Part shown: positions 42,589 through 51,683 of the stretch, piece after piece
Layout: each line of letters opens with the position of its first letter
Numbering within the stretch: position 1 is the first letter of the stretch
From: Caproiciproducens galactitolivorans
GTDB lineage: Bacteria; Bacillota; Clostridia; Oscillospirales; Acutalibacteraceae
Length of the DNA: 64,000 nt
Assembly: GCF_026672255.1 (NCBI RefSeq)
Contig: NZ_JAPOHA010000009.1
Span: 1 to 64,000 of the forward strand
Reading direction: 5' to 3'
Notes under the pieces: generated by a model
What the model saw: the letters and a program-made list of their open reading frames with translations, nothing else
Database searches by the model: none
Told to the model about the DNA's origin: nothing
Translations under genes and position numbers: made by a program

Positions 42589-44040
42589 ATGAGATACAAT
42601 AATGATGCCAAACAATTGAAATATGAGGTGCTTACCCAGGTTGCCCGGTTTGCGTACGAAGGTACTCTGGAGGAAAACCTGGAGAAAATACCGTATGATA
42701 TGATACCCGGGCCTCTTCCGACCTTCCGCTGCTGTGTTTACCGTGAGCGTGAAATTATCCGGGAGCGGCTGGTTTCGGCACGCGGGAAAAACCTTCCCGG
42801 GCAGGACGACGGCAACATTATTGCGGTTCTTCCCGCTGCCTGTGAAGGATGCCCGATCAACCGTTTTAACGTTACGGACAACTGTCAGCACTGTCTGGCA
42901 AAAAAGTGCCAGTCGGCCTGTCCTTTCGGAGCGATCTCCATAACGCCGAAGGGCGCCTGCATTGACCCCGCGAAGTGCAAGGAGTGCGGCCGCTGCGCGG
43001 CGGCGTGCCCGTACAACGCCATATCCGATACCATGCGCCCATGCATTCGCGCGTGCCCGGTGAAAGCGATTACAAAGGACGAATATCAGCGCGCGGCAAT
43101 TGATTATTCGCGCTGTATTAACTGCGGAGCCTGTACGAAAAACTGCCCGTTCGGGGCAATTACGGACCGTTCGGACATCGTTGCCGTTATCGAAGAAATC
43201 AAAAGCGGAAAGCCGGTCTTCGCGGCGTTTGCTCCGGCAATAGAAGGCCATTTCGGAGCGGCAAATATCGGAATGCTGAAATCCGCCGTGCGGAAGCTTG
43301 GCTTCGCCGGGGCGTTTGAAGTTTCCCTCGGCGCGGACGCGACGACTGTCCACGAGGCGCATGAATTAAAGGAGGCAATCGCCGATGAACGGAAGATGAC
43401 CACCTCCTGCTGTCCTGCCTTTGTGGAAATGATTGAGAAAAATTTCCCGAAACTGATCCCGCTCATTTCGCATACCGGTTCGCCGATGACGCTGACCGCC
43501 CGGTACATCCGTGCCGAGCATCCCGGCAGCAAGGTTGTCTTTATCGGTCCCTGCCTTGCGAAAAAAGCGGAAATCCAGAAAGTTCAGGACAGTGCGGATT
43601 ACGTGCTGACTTTTGAGGAACTGCAGGCCCTGTTTGCCGCGAAAAAGGTCAATGTTCTGGAGGAAGCGCCCAACGAGCAGGACGGAAGCCGCGCGGGCAA
43701 GGGCTATGCACAGAGCGGCGGCGTATCCGAAGCGGTCTTTTCGCTTCTGAACGAGGAAAACTTTGCCGTTCCGTTTACCCACATACGATGCAGCGGTGCC
43801 GCAGACTGTAAGAAAGCGTTGATGCTGCTGAACGCCGGCCGCCTGACGGAAAACTTTATCGAAGGAATGGCTTGCGACGGCGGCTGCATAGCAGGTCCGG
43901 GCGGAGTGGAAGATGTGCAGAAGATACTGAAAAACCGTGCAAGATTGATCGGTACCGCGGATGACCGCGGAATTTCTGAAAATATTCAAGAGCTGCATGA
44001 CTTTTCAAAGATTAAAATGGATGTTATCTCCCCAGAATAG
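42589..44040 (+). CDS. [FeFe] hydrogenase, Group B-like, monomeric
   Basis: 483 aa. N-terminal domain with CEGCPINRF and many Cys for [4Fe-4S] clusters (CQHCLAKKCQSACP; CKECGRCAAACP; CIRACP; CINCGACTKNCP), then the H-domain: L1 TSCCPAFVEM, L2 IGPCLAKKAE, L3 EGMACDGGCIAGPGG. These fit Group B monomeric enzymes, known from clostridia and of uncertain direction. ATG 42589 has GAGGA 6 nt upstream and lies 13 nt after the phosphatase gene. It is the putative output or electron partner of the HydS circuit. Maturases must be encoded elsewhere. Confidence 0.9.
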   Translation: MRYNNDAKQLKYEVLTQVARFAYEGTLEENLEKIPYDMIPGPLPTFRCCVYREREIIRERLVSARGKNLPGQDDGNIIAVLPAACEGCPINRFNVTDNCQHCLAKKCQSACPFGAISITPKGACIDPAKCKECGRCAAACPYNAISDTMRPCIRACPVKAITKDEYQRAAIDYSRCINCGACTKNCPFGAITDRSDIVAVIEEIKSGKPVFAAFAPAIEGHFGAANIGMLKSAVRKLGFAGAFEVSLGADATTVHEAHELKEAIADERKMTTSCCPAFVEMIEKNFPKLIPLISHTGSPMTLTARYIRAEHPGSKVVFIGPCLAKKAEIQKVQDSADYVLTFEELQALFAAKKVNVLEEAPNEQDGSRAGKGYAQSGGVSEAVFSLLNEENFAVPFTHIRCSGAADCKKALMLLNAGRLTENFIEGMACDGGCIAGPGGVEDVQKILKNRARLIGTADDRGISENIQELHDFSKIKMDVISPE

Positions 44041-44054
44041 GGAGAGAGGGGGAA

Positions 44055-44969
44055 ATGCTCTTGGCTGCTATCCATATGGAAAATCTTACGAAATCCTATG
44101 ATGGGAAAATCATTGCCCTGAACCGACTAAATCTCGATATCCCGCAGGGCGGCATATTCGGCTTTTTGGGGCCAAATGGGGCCGGAAAAACAACAACGGT
44201 TAAACTGCTTACGGGACTTTTAAAACCCACGGAGGGCGTGTGTACGGTGTTTGATATGTCTCCGCAGGAAAAGCCCTGCGACGTTCACCGGATTTGCGGA
44301 GTAATGACGGAAACAGCGAGAATGTACGGCCAGATGACCGGAAGGCAGAATCTCCAGTTTTTCGCGCAGACAGCGGGCATGGACGGGCCGGAAAGCGATC
44401 AGCGGGCGGACGAGCTGTTAAAGAGTTTGGACTTATGGGATGCGCGGGACAGGAAACTGAGCGAGTATTCCACCGGAATGACACAGCGCCTTTCCCTTGC
44501 GCGTTCTTTGGTTCACCGGCCGGGCGTTCTCTTTTTGGACGAGCCCACCAGCGGACTGGATCCGGAATCCGCTCAGACCGTGAATGCAATGATTCTGTCT
44601 TTGGCGAGAAATACCGGTGTTACGGTTTTTCTCTGCACCCATCAGCTCCGGTATGCGCAGGATCTTTGCGACGGATACGGGATTCTGGAAAAAGGAAATC
44701 TGCTGGCGGCGGGGGATCTCCCCACGCTCTGCAAGAATATTGGATGCCGGATCCGGGCGGAGTTCCGCCTTGCGCCGGGGCAATCTCCGGAGGGCCTGCA
44801 AAAAGCCGGGGAATGGTGGCGCACCGAGGTTCGGGACGAGGACGAAATGCCGGGGCTTGTCCGAAAGCTGATCGATTCCGGACATGATCTCTATGAAGCG
44901 CGTCTGGTGAAGCCAACGCTGGAGGATGTATATTTTGAATATACAGAGCGCCGGGAGGTATCGAAATGA
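44055..44969 (+). CDS. ABC transporter ATP-binding protein
   Basis: 304 aa. Walker A GPNGAGKTT, signature YSTGMTQRL, Walker B VLFLDEPTSGLDPES and switch FLCTHQLR. The C-terminal extension (about residues 215-304) is typical of ABC-2/NatA-like exporters. Starts 14 nt after the hydrogenase gene with GAGAGGGGG as RBS and overlaps the permease by 4 nt, so it may share the hydrogenase operon's transcript. Substrate unknown. Confidence 0.9.
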   Translation: MLLAAIHMENLTKSYDGKIIALNRLNLDIPQGGIFGFLGPNGAGKTTTVKLLTGLLKPTEGVCTVFDMSPQEKPCDVHRICGVMTETARMYGQMTGRQNLQFFAQTAGMDGPESDQRADELLKSLDLWDARDRKLSEYSTGMTQRLSLARSLVHRPGVLFLDEPTSGLDPESAQTVNAMILSLARNTGVTVFLCTHQLRYAQDLCDGYGILEKGNLLAAGDLPTLCKNIGCRIRAEFRLAPGQSPEGLQKAGEWWRTEVRDEDEMPGLVRKLIDSGHDLYEARLVKPTLEDVYFEYTERREVSK

Positions 44970-45763
44970 AGTTGCTGACATTGCCTGAACAGGCGGTTGT
45001 AAAAAAGGATTTCGGTGAAATCTGGAGCACAAAAATGGTGCGGAACACAATGATTCTCGTGCCGGTCATTATGGCGGTTTTCCTGCCCATCCTGTACCTC
45101 GTCCTCATCTGTTTTGTGCCGTCCAATCAAATAAACGGCGCGGACCAGATGATGAAGCTGCTTCCGAAGGAGGCGGCCGGTTTTAATGCCCAGCAGAGCA
45201 TGTTCTATCTTATGACGAATATGATCTGCCCCATGTTCTTTTTAATGATTCCTTTAATGTCCTCAAGCGTTTCGGCGGCATGCAGCTTTGTCGGGGAAAA
45301 GGAACGCAGCACGATTGAAACTCTGCTTCTTACGCCGCTGAGCGTGAAATCGATCTTTAAAGCCAAGGTTTTGGGCTGTATCCTTCTTTCGGCCATTACC
45401 ACAGCGATTTCTTTCGTCGCTTTTGCGATTGTGATTTCAGTAGGCGATATTATCCTGCAAATGCCGTTTTTCCTGAACTGGAACTGGCTGATTCTTGTGC
45501 TTTTGCTTGCTCCGGCCATTACCGTATTCGGAGTCGTTTTCATGGTTTTGGTATCCGGAAGAAGTAAAAGCTATATGGAATCCATCCAAACGTCGGGCTA
45601 TATCGTCCTTCCCCTGATTCTTCTTTTTGTCGGGCAGTTTACAGGACTGTTCCAATTAAGCGCGCTGCTCCTTCTGTTTGCGGCAGCCGTCGTTGTCGTT
45701 GCCGACTTTCTTCTCTGGCTTTTTGCCTCGCGGCTGTTTACCCCGGAAAAGCTGTTGAAATAA
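44966..45763 (+). CDS. ABC-2 type permease (NatB-like)
   Basis: 265 aa with about six membrane segments (MILVPVIMAVFLPILYLVLI; ICPMFFLMIPLMSSSVSAAC; LLSAITTAISFVAFAIVISV; LILVLLLAPAITVFGVVFMV; two at the end). The SFVGEKERSTIETLLLTPLS motif marks ABC-2 exporters. Pairs with the preceding ATPase. Followed by the PHP gene's own promoter, so it probably closes the operon. Confidence 0.87.
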   Translation: MKLLTLPEQAVVKKDFGEIWSTKMVRNTMILVPVIMAVFLPILYLVLICFVPSNQINGADQMMKLLPKEAAGFNAQQSMFYLMTNMICPMFFLMIPLMSSSVSAACSFVGEKERSTIETLLLTPLSVKSIFKAKVLGCILLSAITTAISFVAFAIVISVGDIILQMPFFLNWNWLILVLLLAPAITVFGVVFMVLVSGRSKSYMESIQTSGYIVLPLILLFVGQFTGLFQLSALLLLFAAAVVVVADFLLWLFASRLFTPEKLLK

Positions 45764-45771
45764 ACCGATAT

Positions 45772-45800
45772 TTGCCTTAATCTGCAGAATGTATTATAAT
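45772..45800 (+). promoter_or_regulatory. PHP gene promoter
   Basis: TTGCCT (45772-45777), 17-nt spacer, TATAAT (45795-45800), about 40 nt before the GTG start. Confidence 0.75.
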
Positions 45801-45845
45801 AGTATAGTAATACATAGAAAAAGATTAAGACTGGAAGGTGATTAA

Positions 45846-46682
45846 GTGGCCGCAGATTTGCATTGTCATACCAAGATGTCCGATGGCTCGGTTGGTATTG
45901 ATGAGGTTGTTCTACTTGCCAAAACGCATGGCATTCCCACGATTGCCGTCACTGATCATGACACATTTGCGGGATCAACAAGAGCAAAAATTTTTGGGGA
46001 CAGGCACGGTGTTGAAGTGCTTTCCGGGGTGGAATTTTCCACGGTAGACCCGGCGACAGGCCGAAAGGCACATATTTTATGTTATTTGTGTGAGAATACG
46101 GACCGCTTAGAGGGCTTATGCAAGCGAATAAGCGACCGCCGCCGCCGTGCTTCGTGCATTATGATTCAAAAGGTAATGCGGCTTTATCCGATTACTGCGG
46201 AAATGGTTATGCGCCGTGCGCAGGGCAGCACAAATATTTACAAACAACATATTATGCATGCGCTGATTGATGCGGGTTATGCGAGCGATTTCTTTGGCGA
46301 AACCTATCATAAGCTTTTTAATTCCAAAACAGGGCTTGCCTACTACCCGGTACGTTACCCCGATGTGCATGATGTAATCAAACAGGTTCACGAGGCGGGC
46401 GGCGTTGCCGTACTGGCTCACCCCGGCGTTTACGACAGCTATGATTTGTTTGAACAGCTTGCCGCAGACCATGAAATCGAGGGCGTAGAGGTTTGGCATC
46501 CCCGCAACAAACCGGGCGATGAGGAACGCTTTATCGGGACTGCAAAGAAAAACAATCTGGTTATGACGGGCGGAACCGATTTCCATGGCATGTACACCAT
46601 GAACAAAATGCCGATCGGAACCTGCCTAACGCCGGATGATCAGCTTGAAGAATTGAAAAAGATAAAAGTTAAGATTAAATGA
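45846..46682 (+). CDS. PHP-domain phosphoesterase
   Basis: 278 aa from GTG 45846 (GGAAGGTGAT upstream). Metal ligands of the PHP fold are present: DLHCHTKMSDGS, VTDHDTF, ILCYL region, LAHPGVYD and GGTDFHG. Related enzymes (YciV/RNase AM family) remove phosphates from 3',5'-pAp or 5' RNA ends. This one is probably a small-molecule or nucleotide phosphoesterase; exact substrate unknown. Followed 20 nt later by a TSCPD gene. Confidence 0.88.
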   Translation: MAADLHCHTKMSDGSVGIDEVVLLAKTHGIPTIAVTDHDTFAGSTRAKIFGDRHGVEVLSGVEFSTVDPATGRKAHILCYLCENTDRLEGLCKRISDRRRRASCIMIQKVMRLYPITAEMVMRRAQGSTNIYKQHIMHALIDAGYASDFFGETYHKLFNSKTGLAYYPVRYPDVHDVIKQVHEAGGVAVLAHPGVYDSYDLFEQLAADHEIEGVEVWHPRNKPGDEERFIGTAKKNNLVMTGGTDFHGMYTMNKMPIGTCLTPDDQLEELKKIKVKIK

Positions 46683-46702
46683 ATAGTAGCGGGTGATAAT
46701 AC

Positions 46703-46960
46703 TTGGTCTATCGATATAAAACCAGGGGAACCTGTTCCTCCGAAATCGTTATCGAGCTCGATGGAGACATCGTAAAATCAGTAAAGTTTACCGGCGGCTG
46801 CAACGGAAATGCAAAAGGGGTCGGCGCGCTTGTGAAAGGAATGAAGGCGGATGAGGTTATCAAACGCCTGAAAGGGATCAAGTGCGGATTTAAACAGACC
46901 TCCTGCCCGGATCAGCTTGCAACAGCATTATCTCAGATGGTGGAGCAGCGGATGAAATAA
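46703..46960 (+). CDS. TSCPD-domain protein (TIGR03905 type)
   Basis: 85 aa, TTG start at 46703 with GGGTGAT upstream. The defining motif TSCPDQLATAL is near the C-terminus, with CSSEI and GGCNGNAKGV earlier. The TSCPD domain also occurs at the end of some B12-dependent ribonucleotide reductases. Stand-alone versions are of unknown function. Ends at a strong terminator. Confidence 0.88.
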   Translation: MVYRYKTRGTCSSEIVIELDGDIVKSVKFTGGCNGNAKGVGALVKGMKADEVIKRLKGIKCGFKQTSCPDQLATALSQMVEQRMK

Positions 46961-46970
46961 AAATGGATAA

Positions 46971-47000
46971 GGGCTGCGATTTGAGTCGCAGCCCTTTTTT
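46971..47000. terminator. Terminator between TSCPD gene and Cys/Gly peptide gene
   Basis: GGGCTGCGA-TTTGAG-TCGCAGCCC followed by T6; the minus-strand side is also A/T-flanked, so it may serve both converging genes. Confidence 0.93.
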
Positions 47001-47006
47001 GCGCTG

Positions 47007-47144
47007 TTAGCAGCCGCATCCACTGTTGTTGCATCCACAGCCTCTGTCGCAGCTATCATTTTCACCACAGCAGCAGAAGATGATGAGGATAAGGATGATA
47101 ATCCAGGAGCAGCCACCGCCGCAGCCAAATCCACTGTTACACAT
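47007..47144 (-). CDS. 45-aa membrane Cys/Gly-rich micro-protein
   Basis: MCNSGFGCGGGC is followed by the hydrophobic run SWIIILILIIF, then CCCGENDSCDRGCGCNNSGC and a terminal GC. Eleven Cys in 45 residues with a central membrane-type segment, a layout reminiscent of YjcZ-type sporulation peptides. The ATG at 47144 has AAAGGAGG upstream (about 9 nt), a TAA stop and a terminator right after; an ATATTAT motif lies about 30 nt upstream as for the genes at 2142 and 2532. Overlapping frames have no RBS. Probably a spore-envelope or metal-binding peptide (inference). Confidence 0.68.
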   Translation of the reverse strand: MCNSGFGCGGGCSWIIILILIIFCCCGENDSCDRGCGCNNSGCGC

Positions 47145-47303
47145 AATTGTTTGCCTCCTTTCGGTTTACAGTATATAATATTGCGTAGGAACAAGACGTG
47201 TTACAATTTTTTATTCCTTAGCTGAGATAATCTGTGCTTTACAGTTCTTTCAACGATAAACAATTCGTAGAATATTTTATATAGTATAATATGAGGTGGT
47301 TTT

Positions 47304-47798
47304 ATGCTGTGTGAATCTTGTGGGAAAAATCCTGTTACCACTCACGTAAAAACGATCATAAACGGAAAACTTACGGAATACCTGCTTTGTGCGGAATGTG
47401 CGCAGAGATTGGGATACGGAAACCTCTTAACCGAACTGGGCTGCAATTACGGCAGCCTTCTGGGCGAATTTTTCGGCGAAGCCGAACGGACGGACTCGGT
47501 TCGGTGCCAATGCTGCGGTTCCTCTTTTAATGACATTGTACGCAGCGGAAAAGTAGGTTGTGCCGAATGTTACCATACTTTTTACGACCGGCTCATCCCT
47601 TTGATTCAGCGCATCCACGGCGATACCAATCATCGCGGAAAAGTTCCGGGCGGCAGTATGCTGAGAAAGCCTCCGCAGGAACAGCTCAGCTTAATGCGGC
47701 GTGAACTGCGGGAAGCGATTCGAACCGAAAATTTTGAGCAGGCCGCAAATCTGCGGGATCGGATTAAAGAACTGGAAGGGGGAAATTCCCATGGATGA
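47304..47798 (+). CDS. mcsA: McsA-like zinc protein with UvrB/UvrC motif
   Basis: 164 aa. Four CxxC-type pairs (CESC, CAEC, CQCC, CAEC) bind zinc. The C-terminal UVR motif (LMRRELREAIRTENFEQAAN) is a short coiled coil. McsA activates the arginine kinase McsB and supports ClpC-mediated proteolysis. GAGGTGG precedes ATG 47304. Overlaps mcsB by 8 nt. No ctsR or clpC in the window, unlike the usual ctsR-mcsA-mcsB-clpC operon. Confidence 0.92.
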   Translation: MLCESCGKNPVTTHVKTIINGKLTEYLLCAECAQRLGYGNLLTELGCNYGSLLGEFFGEAERTDSVRCQCCGSSFNDIVRSGKVGCAECYHTFYDRLIPLIQRIHGDTNHRGKVPGGSMLRKPPQEQLSLMRRELREAIRTENFEQAANLRDRIKELEGGNSHG

Positions 47799-48807
47799 TC
47801 TTCGGGAAAACGGAAGCGAACAGGACGTTGTAATCCGTACACGGATTCATCTTACAAGAAATCTGCGGGATATTCCTTTCCCGTCGAAAATGAACCGGAC
47901 CGACCGGTTAACACTGGTGCACAAAGCAATGGATGCGGTCGAAGAAAACAAGGCACTTTCCCATATCCTTCGCTATATGGATATGGGGAGCCTGTCCAAG
48001 ACGGAAGCGGTTTCCCTTGTGGAACGGTATCTGGTGAGCGCGGAATTTATCTCGGACTGCGAAGGCCGCGGCGTTTTTATTACGGACGACGAATCCATGA
48101 GCATCATGGTGAATGAGGAAGACCACATTCATATTCAATCTTCTTTGTGGGGCCTTAACCTTGAAAACGCATACCAAAAGGCGGATATTCTGGATGATCT
48201 TTTAAACCGGAGCCTTCATTTCGCATTTGATAAAGACTTAGGCTATCTGACGCAGAATCCTGTAAAACTTGGCACCGGCATGCGTGCTTCTTTGATTTTG
48301 CACCTTCCCGCTCTTCGCGGCAGCGGCGGGATTGTCCGGATTTCCTCGAATCTTTCCAAACTGGGGCTTTCCCTGCGCGGGGTTTTCGAAACGGGAGAAG
48401 ACTCGAAGGGAGCGGTTTATCAGCTTTCCAACCAGGTGACGTTCGGCATTTCCGAGCAGGAGGCAATCGCGAATCTGAAAAGCATTGCCACACAGCTTAT
48501 TCATCAGGAACGCGCCTTGTGGGAGGAACTTGCGGAAAAACCGGAAATACAGGATACCGTCAGCCGCTCCCTTGCGATTCTGCAAAGCGCGAAAATGATG
48601 GCGTATGATGAGTTTTTACAGCTCGCTTCCAACGTTCGTTTCGGTATTTCCGTCGGCCTGATTGGGGATATTCGCAGTGATCAGCTTAACCGGCTGATCA
48701 TTGCCATGCAGCCCGCGACGCTTACGCTGCGAAGCGGGAAAAAGCTGACGCAGAATGAACGCCGGATTTTACGCGCAAATCAGGTTCGTGATTTGCTGTA
48801 TAAATGA
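47791..48807 (+). CDS. mcsB: Protein-arginine kinase McsB, catalytic Cys missing
   Basis: 338 aa from ATG 47791 (AAGGGGG about 8 nt upstream; the frame open to 47701 is mcsA overlap). Guanidino-kinase fold with VIRTRIHLTRN, NEEDHIHIQ (substrate-binding Glu pair) and GYLTQNPVKLGTGMRAS. McsB phosphorylates arginines and marks proteins for ClpCP. In Bacillus McsB the last motif is GYLTSCPTNVGTG with catalytic Cys167; here Asn156 stands in its place. The allosteric phospho-Arg pocket motif RDxxRA is also altered (RRILRA, 324-329). It may be a slow enzyme, a pseudokinase, or a phospho-Arg-independent variant. Confidence 0.9.
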   Translation: MDDLRENGSEQDVVIRTRIHLTRNLRDIPFPSKMNRTDRLTLVHKAMDAVEENKALSHILRYMDMGSLSKTEAVSLVERYLVSAEFISDCEGRGVFITDDESMSIMVNEEDHIHIQSSLWGLNLENAYQKADILDDLLNRSLHFAFDKDLGYLTQNPVKLGTGMRASLILHLPALRGSGGIVRISSNLSKLGLSLRGVFETGEDSKGAVYQLSNQVTFGISEQEAIANLKSIATQLIHQERALWEELAEKPEIQDTVSRSLAILQSAKMMAYDEFLQLASNVRFGISVGLIGDIRSDQLNRLIIAMQPATLTLRSGKKLTQNERRILRANQVRDLLYK

Positions 48808-48896
48808 ATATATCATTTCTTCTGAAAGTGCGGTATAATATACGTTAAGGATGCGGGTACACAAAATTTCTAAGAAAGATAAGGTGGGATTAGGTT

Positions 48897-49544
48897 ATGG
48901 CGGATTTAAAAAAAGAAAATACGGATTTGGCTGCAGCCCTGTTTTCACTTTTAGGTGAGGCTGTTCCACACCACCACTCATTTGAAGAGGAAGCAAAACG
49001 CCTGATTCATCAGATTCGCGACCGGGAAAAGATTTTGCTGAAAATTATTGAGCTTTGTGGTGAACCGAAAACACCGAAACATCTCTATCTGATTGAAAAG
49101 GCATACAGTTGGCTTGGAAAAAAATATTATAACGAAACGGCAAAATATGCCAGTGAGTATCTGCATACCGCCAGTTGGAATGAACTTCCGAACCGGGTTA
49201 AAGTCGAAAACGGGATTACGGTAAATTTTGCGTCCGCCCAGCGGGCTTCCGTTCTGGTTGACCTGGCAAAAGCGCAGGAGGGACTTGGCCATCTGGACGC
49301 GGCCCTGCTGAACTTTATGGAAGCATACCGCCTTGCTCCGTACAGTGCGATGAACGCGATTAAAGTAGCGGATGTAATTGCAAAGAAACACGGCAGGGAA
49401 GAAGCTCTTTTATTTTTAAAGCAGCAGAAAGAAAGCCAGTATTATGTTCCTATTCAATATAAGGATTTACAGGGCAATACGCGGAAAAACGATTTGTTTA
49501 AACAGCTTTTGGACGCGCAGATCCTGAAGTTGCAGGAAGACTGA
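48897..49544 (+). CDS. Hypothetical helical-repeat protein
   Basis: 215 aa, wholly alpha-helical by composition, with TPR-like pieces (YLIEKAYSWLGKKYYNETAK; VDLAKAQEGLGHLDAALLNF) and a Lys-rich C-terminus (YKDLQGNTRKNDLFKQLLDA). Family not recognised. AAGGTGG precedes ATG 48897. Own terminator downstream. Lies after mcsAB but 89 nt away with AT-rich sequence between, so likely a separate unit. Confidence 0.75.
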   Translation: MADLKKENTDLAAALFSLLGEAVPHHHSFEEEAKRLIHQIRDREKILLKIIELCGEPKTPKHLYLIEKAYSWLGKKYYNETAKYASEYLHTASWNELPNRVKVENGITVNFASAQRASVLVDLAKAQEGLGHLDAALLNFMEAYRLAPYSAMNAIKVADVIAKKHGREEALLFLKQQKESQYYVPIQYKDLQGNTRKNDLFKQLLDAQILKLQED

Positions 49545-49564
49545 AATCCTAAAATTGTAAGAAA

Positions 49565-49593
49565 AGCGGAGCTGCTGAAGCGGCTCCGCTTTG
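49565..49593 (+). terminator. Terminator of the helical-repeat gene
   Basis: AGCGGAGC (49565-49572) pairs with GCTCCGCT (49583-49590), followed by TTG. Confidence 0.75.
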
Positions 49594-49600
49594 TCTCGTT

Positions 49601-49632
49601 AAAAAACCGCTGGAGAATTCTCTCCAGCGGTT
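49601..49632 (-). terminator. Terminator of the MCP gene
   Basis: AACCGCTGGAGA/TCTCCAGCGGTT, a 12-bp perfect stem with a 4-nt loop; six T follow on the minus strand. Confidence 0.95.
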
Positions 49633-49655
49633 AAAATGTTATTATTTAGAAGAGA

Positions 49656-51437
49656 TTAATACTTGCCTGCCGTTTGGTCCAAATTATCCGGCTCCGGTTT
49701 TGTTTCCTGGAATGTTTCCTGTGAAGCCCCGGCAGGCAGTGCAGCGCGATTTCCTGTGTCACTGAGCTTAAACTTTGAGACCAGTTCTTTCAGAACCTTG
49801 GCTTGTCCGGAAAGTTCTTCGCTGGCGGCGGCGCTTTCTTCGGCGGTTGCCGAGTTGGTCTGTACCACGCTGGAGATTTGTTCTACACCAATGGTTACCT
49901 GATTAATGGCATCCGACTGCCGATTGGTTGCGTCCGCAATTTTTGCTACCGTTTCAGAAACTACCTCCGCGCTTTTTACAACACGCTGAAGCGATTGCGC
50001 GGTTTCGTCCGCAATTTTTGTTCCGCTTTCCACCTGCCGGATCGAGTTTTCGATTAAAGAAGTGGTATCTTTAGCGGCTTCCGCGCTCTTGCTTGCCAGA
50101 TTCCGGACTTCATCCGCAACAACGGCGAAGCCCTTGCCGGCGGCTCCCGCCCGCGCGGCTTCCACCGCCGCGTTCAAGGCCAGAATATTTGTCTGGAAAG
50201 CGATATCTTCAATCGTCTTTATAATCTTGCCGATCTCGTTGGAAGATTCGCTGATTCGATTCATTGCCCCCAGCATTTCACCCATATGCTGGTTGCTTAC
50301 TTCAATCTCGTCGCTCACATCGGACACGTTCTTGCTTGCGCTGACGGCGTGCCGGGCATTATCTTTTATATGGGTAGAGATTTCCGTAATGGACGCGGAG
50401 AGTTCTTCAACGGAGCTGGCCTGCTCCGTTGCACCCTGTGCAAGTGCCTGCGCGCCGCTGGCAACTTGTTCCGCGCCGCTGGAAACCTGCTCCGATGCCT
50501 GGTTAATGCTCACTAATGTATCATTGAAAAAGGCAATAATCCCCTCTAAAGACTTCTTCAAATTTGAATAATCGCCGATGTAATCGATTTGTGATTTTAC
50601 GGTAAGGTTGCCAAGCTCCACTTCATGAAGATTTCTTTGAATATCCGATATGTACATGTTAATGGATGAAACCGATTGTGAGAATGCTTGTCCCAGCATG
50701 CCGATTTCATTTTTTGAATCGATCGCTATCTGGGAGTTCAAATCACCATCAGCCATTCTTTGAGCGGCTTCCTTCATTTCTGTAATCGGTTTACTGATAC
50801 TCTTGGCAATTCGCAATGCTATCAGAACAGAGATGATAAAACTCAATAAAATGATGCTGATGATGGCAATCCGCGCGATTTGCATTTGTTTTGCCAACTG
50901 CTGCGCAAGCTGGTTGCCTTCTTCTGTCTTCGAGTTTAATAAATTATTGATTTCAGTACTTAATTTTGTACTGATCGGGCCGGCTTCATTGGTTAAAAGA
51001 TCCTGCGCCTCTGTCTTTTTATTTTGTTTGGCCAGTGCCACGCCGCGTGCCCTGGCTTCATTGTAAGAAGCGATATCATTGCTGATTGCATTATAATAAG
51101 ATTTTTCTTTTTCACTGACCATTTCTTTTTGGATTTGTGTCAGATAATGGTTAATCAGCATGGAGGATTCATTTAATTTGGTTTCGGTCTCCTGTATCTT
51201 ATGAACGTCGGTATAAATTACGATGTCCCTCGTAACTGCCCTCGCAGAGTTAAATTCCGCGCTCAGACGCCCGATGTCGCCCTGAGCAAAACCGTAGTTT
51301 TCCAAGGCGTTGGTATATTCGGCGTTCAACTTGGTCATTACAGCATATCCAACACAGCCCCCGATTCCTGAAATAATTGCCACCAGAATAAAAGTCAGCA
51401 TCAACCTCTTGCCGATTTTCATGTTCTTTAACATCAT
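49656..51437 (-). CDS. Methyl-accepting chemotaxis protein
   Basis: 593 aa. Membrane segment at about 11-33, a periplasmic four-helix sensor domain (4HB_MCP type, about 34-188), a second membrane segment (about 189-210), a HAMP domain, and the signalling domain with the hairpin tip [20 protein letters not shown]. Ala/Ser/Glu-rich methylation helices flank it ([20 protein letters not shown]). ATG 51437 has AAAAGGGG upstream. No che or flagellar genes are nearby; ligand unknown. Monocistronic. Confidence 0.96.
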   Translation of the reverse strand: MMLKNMKIGKRLMLTFILVAIISGIGGCVGYAVMTKLNAEYTNALENYGFAQGDIGRLSAEFNSARAVTRDIVIYTDVHKIQETETKLNESSMLINHYLTQIQKEMVSEKEKSYYNAISNDIASYNEARARGVALAKQNKKTEAQDLLTNEAGPISTKLSTEINNLLNSKTEEGNQLAQQLAKQMQIARIAIISIILLSFIISVLIALRIAKSISKPITEMKEAAQRMADGDLNSQIAIDSKNEIGMLGQAFSQSVSSINMYISDIQRNLHEVELGNLTVKSQIDYIGDYSNLKKSLEGIIAFFNDTLVSINQASEQVSSGAEQVASGAQALAQGATEQASSVEELSASITEISTHIKDNARHAVSASKNVSDVSDEIEVSNQHMGEMLGAMNRISESSNEIGKIIKTIEDIAFQTNILALNAAVEAARAGAAGKGFAVVADEVRNLASKSAEAAKDTTSLIENSIRQVESGTKIADETAQSLQRVVKSAEVVSETVAKIADATNRQSDAINQVTIGVEQISSVVQTNSATAEESAAASEELSGQAKVLKELVSKFKLSDTGNRAALPAGASQETFQETKPEPDNLDQTAGKY

Positions 51438-51683
51438 TCTACCCCTTTTACAGTTTAGATTTATTGATTATTGCTATATTATCGACGAAAATGCAAGCAC
51501 CTTGTACAAATACTTTATGGAATACTATCCTATAAATAAAATAATATAGGGGAATATATAGTAACATTTGATAACAGTATACTCGCTTATTGTCGAATTT
51601 TCAATACTTATAGTCCCTTTTATTAAAGTATCTATAGAGATTTTTTAAAAGAATTTAATATTGTGACTGAGGAGGGGTAATTA

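Noticed and set aside
51440-51490. SigD-type chemotaxis promoter before the MCP gene
   Set aside because: A GTCGATAA piece resembles the SigD -10, but no TAAA lies at the required spacing.
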